Source: DAOUFU01 sp034429275 (GTDB taxonomy: Bacteria > Chloroflexota > Anaerolineae > Aggregatilineales > Aggregatilineaceae). From it: 17,211 nucleotides of DNA. Shown here one piece after another: positions 14,437-17,211 of this stretch. A model generated the notes under the pieces. The model saw only the letters and a program-made list of their open reading frames with translations. It was not told the origin of the DNA and ran no database searches. Every line of letters starts with the position of its first letter. Position 1 is the first letter of the stretch. Where the stretch lies: contig DAOUFU010000340.1 in the NCBI GenBank assembly GCA_034429275.1, forward strand, positions 1 through 17,211, read 5' to 3'. Position numbers and translations under genes: made by a program.

Positions 14437-14510
14437 GATTTCATCGAAAGGACACACTTGGATCAAATATTTAAGCGTTGCTCACGAGCGATCATTAAGG
14501 AGCAATCGTC

Positions 14511-14918
14511 ATGGGCGAGATTACCATCATCGATAACGAATATGTCACGATGAAGTACCTGGAAGACAAGAAGGCGCTCTACCACGTCGTGCACAAGCCG
14601 ATCGGCGGCCAGCCCTTGCGCGATATGCTGATGACCGGCCTGGAAGCGATCCAGCGGTACGGCGTGAAAAAGTGGCTCTCGGATGATCGCCTGAACGGGC
14701 CGATGTCCGAAGAAGACCGCGCCTGGGGCGAGGCCAACGTCAACAGCCGCGCGGCAGAGGTGGGCTGGAAGTACTGGGCGCTGGTGGTGCCCCAGCAGAT
14801 CGTAGCGGCGGGCAGCATGGTCCCGATCATCGAGGCCAACTTCGAGAAGGGAATGCGGATGATGGTGTTCAGCACCCCGGAAGAAGGGTTCGCGTGGCTG
14901 GATCAGTTTGAGGATTGA
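14511..14918 (+). CDS. STAS/SpoIIAA-like small protein, copy 1
   Basis: 135 residues, no signal peptide or membrane segment. The layout matches the STAS/SEC14 (SpoIIAA-like) fold. An N-terminal strand pair has IDNEYVTMKYLEDKKALYHVVHK. A helix follows (LRDMLMTGLEAIQRYG), then KKWLSDDRLNG (53-63), the segment that in this group follows the central strand. Next come a KYWALVVP strand (87-94) and a C-terminal helix ending FAWLDQFED. Proteins of this type occur in many Bacteroidota and Chloroflexota without a known function. TTAAGGAG lies about 10 nt before the ATG. Copy 2 begins 76 nt after its stop and is about 73 % identical by my count, so this is a tandem duplication. The STAS assignment is from pattern memory; treat as likely, not proven. 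Confidence 0.85.
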   Translation: MGEITIIDNEYVTMKYLEDKKALYHVVHKPIGGQPLRDMLMTGLEAIQRYGVKKWLSDDRLNGPMSEEDRAWGEANVNSRAAEVGWKYWALVVPQQIVAAGSMVPIIEANFEKGMRMMVFSTPEEGFAWLDQFED

Positions 14919-14945
14919 CCGGGTGGCGCGTTTCAAACTTTTCGG

Positions 14946-14969
14946 TCTATCGAACTCGATCTATCGAAC
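14946..14969 (+). repeat. TCTATCGAAC direct repeat before copy 2
   Basis: TCTATCGAAC occurs at 14946-14955 and 14960-14969, 14 nt apart start to start. It lies 25-49 nt before the second STAS-like ATG. It has no counterpart before copy 1. It could be an operator or duplication debris. Confidence 0.4.
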
Positions 14970-14994
14970 ATAGAAGAGCGAAAGAGTATCCCAT

Positions 14995-15402
14995 ATGGCC
15001 GATGTGATCCTGATTGACAACGAATATGTCACCATGAAGTACCTGGAAGACAAAAAGACCATCTATCATGTCGTCCATAAGCCGATAGCCGGACAGCCCT
15101 TGCGCGATATGCTGCTCACCGGCATTGAAGCGCTGGAGAAATACGGCGTGCACAAATGGCTCTCTGATGATCGCAAAAATGGCCCCATGCCCGACGACGA
15201 TCGCGCCTGGGCCGAAGTGAACATCGACGGCCACGCGGGGAGAGTGGGCTGGAAGTATTGGGCGCTGGTCGTCCCGCAGCAAATCATCGCCGCCGGCAGC
15301 ATGGCCCCGGTTATCGAGTTCAATTTTCAGAGAGGGATGCGGATGATGGTCTTCAGCGACCCGGACGAAGCGCAAGAGTGGCTCGACCAGTTTGAGGATT
15401 GA
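14995..15402 (+). CDS. STAS/SpoIIAA-like small protein, copy 2
   Basis: 135 residues, colinear with copy 1 without any gap. Conserved blocks between the two are IDNEYVTMKYLEDKK, YHVVHKPI, GQPLRDML, KWLSDDR, VGWKYWALVVPQQI and GMRMMVFS. The main differences fall in residues 66-82 and the last helix. This pattern suggests that the core fold and one face are kept while another face has diverged. The ribosome site is GAAAGAG, 8 nt before the ATG. Copy 2 may be co-transcribed with copy 1 (76 nt gap) or use its own promoter; the upstream TCTATCGAAC repeats are unique to it. Confidence 0.85.
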   Translation: MADVILIDNEYVTMKYLEDKKTIYHVVHKPIAGQPLRDMLLTGIEALEKYGVHKWLSDDRKNGPMPDDDRAWAEVNIDGHAGRVGWKYWALVVPQQIIAAGSMAPVIEFNFQRGMRMMVFSDPDEAQEWLDQFED

Positions 15403-15449
15403 CCCGGCGAGTGCTGCAAGCGGCTCACCGCAGAATCGCCCCGCACACG

Positions 15450-15464
15450 GGCGCAATATGCGCC
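15450..15464 (+). terminator. short hairpin after the STAS-like pair
   Basis: GGCGCA (15450-15455), loop ATA, TGCGCC (15459-15464), followed by TTCCC rather than a T-run. It is in the right place to end the plus-strand transcript before the convergent gene. A weak candidate. Confidence 0.3.
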
Positions 15465-15508
15465 TTCCCATTCCCAAACCAAATAGTAGTGGATTTATTT
15501 CGCCAAAA

Positions 15509-17211
15509 TTAGCTAGATAAATACATAATTAATTTTTCTATTCTTACCGCCAACTCATTTTCCAATCTCTTTAGATAATCATTTACTGAAGCCCCATAAA
15601 ACATATTATAAATCCCGAAAACCAGGACACATACCACCAGAATCATGGTAACTATGCCCAGCAAGTTGAATTTGATATGGATGAAGGACCACGGCGACAT
15701 CACAATTGTACTCACAGCCAACACAAATAGCGCAAAAACCCGCAAGAGTTTCACTATCCAGCTTGCAACTTGAAAAGCCCGACTCTTCACATTTTCTATC
15801 CTCTTGCGTTCTTTTTCTTCTTCCTCTTCCACCTTCTGCTGAAGTTCCTGAACTTTGCGCCGCTCATCGGCCAGAATAAGGTCTTGTGCATACTCAAGGG
15901 CCTCCCTAACGGTCAAGTCTGTTACGGGGTCCTGTCCACCACGGGTTGCCCACATTAAGCCGTTTCGCGCCTCAGCAGAATACCTAAGCAGGTAATAATC
16001 TTCCGTGGTGATTCTTCCGGTCTCACTCAAATGCTTGATTTCAAGATAAAACTGTCTCAGGATATTTTCTGGTGGGTTCATCGCTGCATACAAATCGGCA
16101 ATAATGCGCTTTCGAGGTAAATCAGGAGCGCGCAATGGTTGCTTCAACCAGAGCATATTGGTTAAGGCATAATCGGTTACTACTGGCGCTATGGTTTCTC
16201 GAGATGACTGATTGCTGAAAAAGTCCCGAGCAGTATTTGCCAACCCAGAATTAGTACTCACAAACACAGCGACGCAGCGCTCGATCGAAGTTGTTTGATA
16301 CCCCTTGCGCAAACGCATGATTGCAGAGATCGAGTCAACGTCTCGCTCAACGGCAAGCCCATCTGGGTCTCGATAACTGATCTCTCTTGTTAGGCGACTT
16401 TTCAGTTCACTTTCATCGATTACATACGCATGTGATGTGTAATCAGGTTTGTTTTCCACCTTTACCCGGAGGCGTTCGAGATCACTCTCAAGTTTCAGGA
16501 TAAAAAGCTCAATATCAGATGCTTTGTATTGCCTTTGATCAAAATACTCCATACTGGGACCATATGCAGCCTGTAATTGACCACTACTGATTCGCTGTTT
16601 GCATGCCGATAGAATGCCTTGTATTTCCTCATATGTGTGGCGAAAGCACTTCATTTCAGCTTCTGCAGCATCGAGCAAATTCAGCAATTCCGTGCAAGGA
16701 GCTTGACGCGCCGGTCCAGCGTATCCTAATGCATATATCAAAAATGATGTATCAAAAAAGACACTGGTGTTTCGAAAATGCATGTTTACTTCATTAGGAT
16801 TGGGCAAAAAAACGGCGTTGGCTAGCATGTTGCCAACGACGATTTGTTCCCAATGTTCAAACTCTGCGGGATGATCCGTTTGCAAATACTGTACAAATGC
16901 TCCCACATAGAATCGGTTAGAGCCTCTTGACAGATTTTCCACATCTGGAATAACAGTGGTTGATGAAGAACCAACCACCAACGCTAACTCGTGTTCCTTT
17001 AGGTATTCCTGAAAAGCAGTCTCCGCTGTATCATTATCAAAATCAACAGAAAACTTCCGGCGGCAGAAATCAATGAAACGACTCACTAGGCTTTCATAAA
17101 ACCCAACTACCTGACTTTGAATCTGCGCAAAACCAGACTCGTTTTGACAGATTTTCGATTGGTTTCGATAATAGAGATTATTCTCTTGCCTTAGATACCC
17201 TTTCTGTTTTA
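15509..17211 (-). CDS. PIN-like domain protein with coiled coil and two transmembrane helices, 5' end outside window
   Basis: The frame is open from the stop (15509-15511) to the right edge with no stop. A GTG at 17086 would give 525 residues, but 41 further in-frame codons precede it without an ATG, so the true start probably lies beyond the window. Numbering from that GTG: VFFDTSFLIYALGY (109-122, Asp112) opens a PIN-like nuclease fold. HTYEEIQGIL (150-159) supplies an acidic helix, ERDVDSISAI (247-256) further aspartates, and VFVSTNSGLANTA (274-286) the late strand. These are in the order expected of PIN domains. A Glu/Lys-rich coiled coil (about 405-432) leads to two hydrophobic helices (about 440-463 and 472-498). 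A membrane-anchored RNase is inferred. Base composition is much lower in GC than in every other gene, suggesting horizontal acquisition. Confidence 0.8.
   Translation of the reverse strand, partial: KQKGYLRQENNLYYRNQSKICQNESGFAQIQSQVVGFYESLVSRFIDFCRRKFSVDFDNDTAETAFQEYLKEHELALVVGSSSTTVIPDVENLSRGSNRFYVGAFVQYLQTDHPAEFEHWEQIVVGNMLANAVFLPNPNEVNMHFRNTSVFFDTSFLIYALGYAGPARQAPCTELLNLLDAAEAEMKCFRHTYEEIQGILSACKQRISSGQLQAAYGPSMEYFDQRQYKASDIELFILKLESDLERLRVKVENKPDYTSHAYVIDESELKSRLTREISYRDPDGLAVERDVDSISAIMRLRKGYQTTSIERCVAVFVSTNSGLANTARDFFSNQSSRETIAPVVTDYALTNMLWLKQPLRAPDLPRKRIIADLYAAMNPPENILRQFYLEIKHLSETGRITTEDYYLLRYSAEARNGLMWATRGGQDPVTDLTVREALEYAQDLILADERRKVQELQQKVEEEEEKERKRIENVKSRAFQVASWIVKLLRVFALFVLAVSTIVMSPWSFIHIKFNLLGIVTMILVVCVLVFGIYNMFYGASVNDYLKRLENELAVRIEKLIMYLSS

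Noticed and set aside
15509..17086. GTG at 17086 as the start of the PIN-like protein.
   Set aside because: The frame continues upstream for 41 codons to the window edge without a stop, no ribosome site precedes the GTG, and the extra residues look protein-like. The real start is more likely outside the window.

Overview
The window is a GC-rich (about 65-70 % by eye) bacterial chromosome segment, except for a clearly AT-richer stretch (about 40-45 %) at the right end. The gene content suggests Chloroflexota, probably Anaerolineae-like. The pointers are a lipoprotein of the 'FExGxMFW ... RGFGKxWR ... LGWAT' type, an orphan GAF/PAS histidine kinase, YqeK, and GC-rich intergenic palindromes. This placement rests on recognising proteins, not on any search. 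There is no rRNA, tRNA, CRISPR array or recognisable insertion sequence.

Layout. From 1 to about 13,000 every gene lies on the minus strand. Read in transcription order from the left block: a small soluble PAS histidine kinase (3728-2700), a GNAT acetyltransferase, a SAM methyltransferase and an NAD-dependent epimerase running off the left edge. They are spaced 4 nt, overlapping, and 44 nt, so they probably form one operon. Next to the right (6649-4142) is a large six-hairpin glycosidase-like protein. It is preceded by a lipoprotein (7530-6793) and an AMMECR1-domain protein (8243-7668). Then come YqeK (Ap4A hydrolase family, 9330-8728), a phosphoglycerate-mutase/alkaline-phosphatase-superfamily metalloenzyme (10277-9342), and an 866-residue REC-like/GAF/GAF/PAS histidine kinase (13001-10401).

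At about 13.0-13.5 kb transcription diverges. On the plus strand are a Bax-inhibitor-1 family membrane protein (13524-14231) and two tandem, roughly 73 % identical 135-residue STAS/SpoIIAA-like proteins (14511-14918 and 14995-15402). The last gene (15509 to the right edge, minus) is AT-rich. It encodes a PIN-like nuclease domain followed by a coiled coil and two transmembrane helices, and its 5' end lies outside the window.

The most unusual material is intergenic. The gaps 3729-4141 and 8244-8727 each hold the same three repeat modules in a different order and orientation: (1) an approximately 115 bp palindromic unit with conserved ends and core but side hairpins that differ in sequence while keeping their pairing; (2) a 47 bp unit whose 20 nt core occurs a third time at 13,214; (3) a 40 bp unit carrying a GTAA-loop hairpin. 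Together with the tandem STAS pair and the membrane PIN protein on an AT-rich island, these are the best candidates for undescribed biology here. No complete, known defence or metabolic system can be assembled from the window alone.
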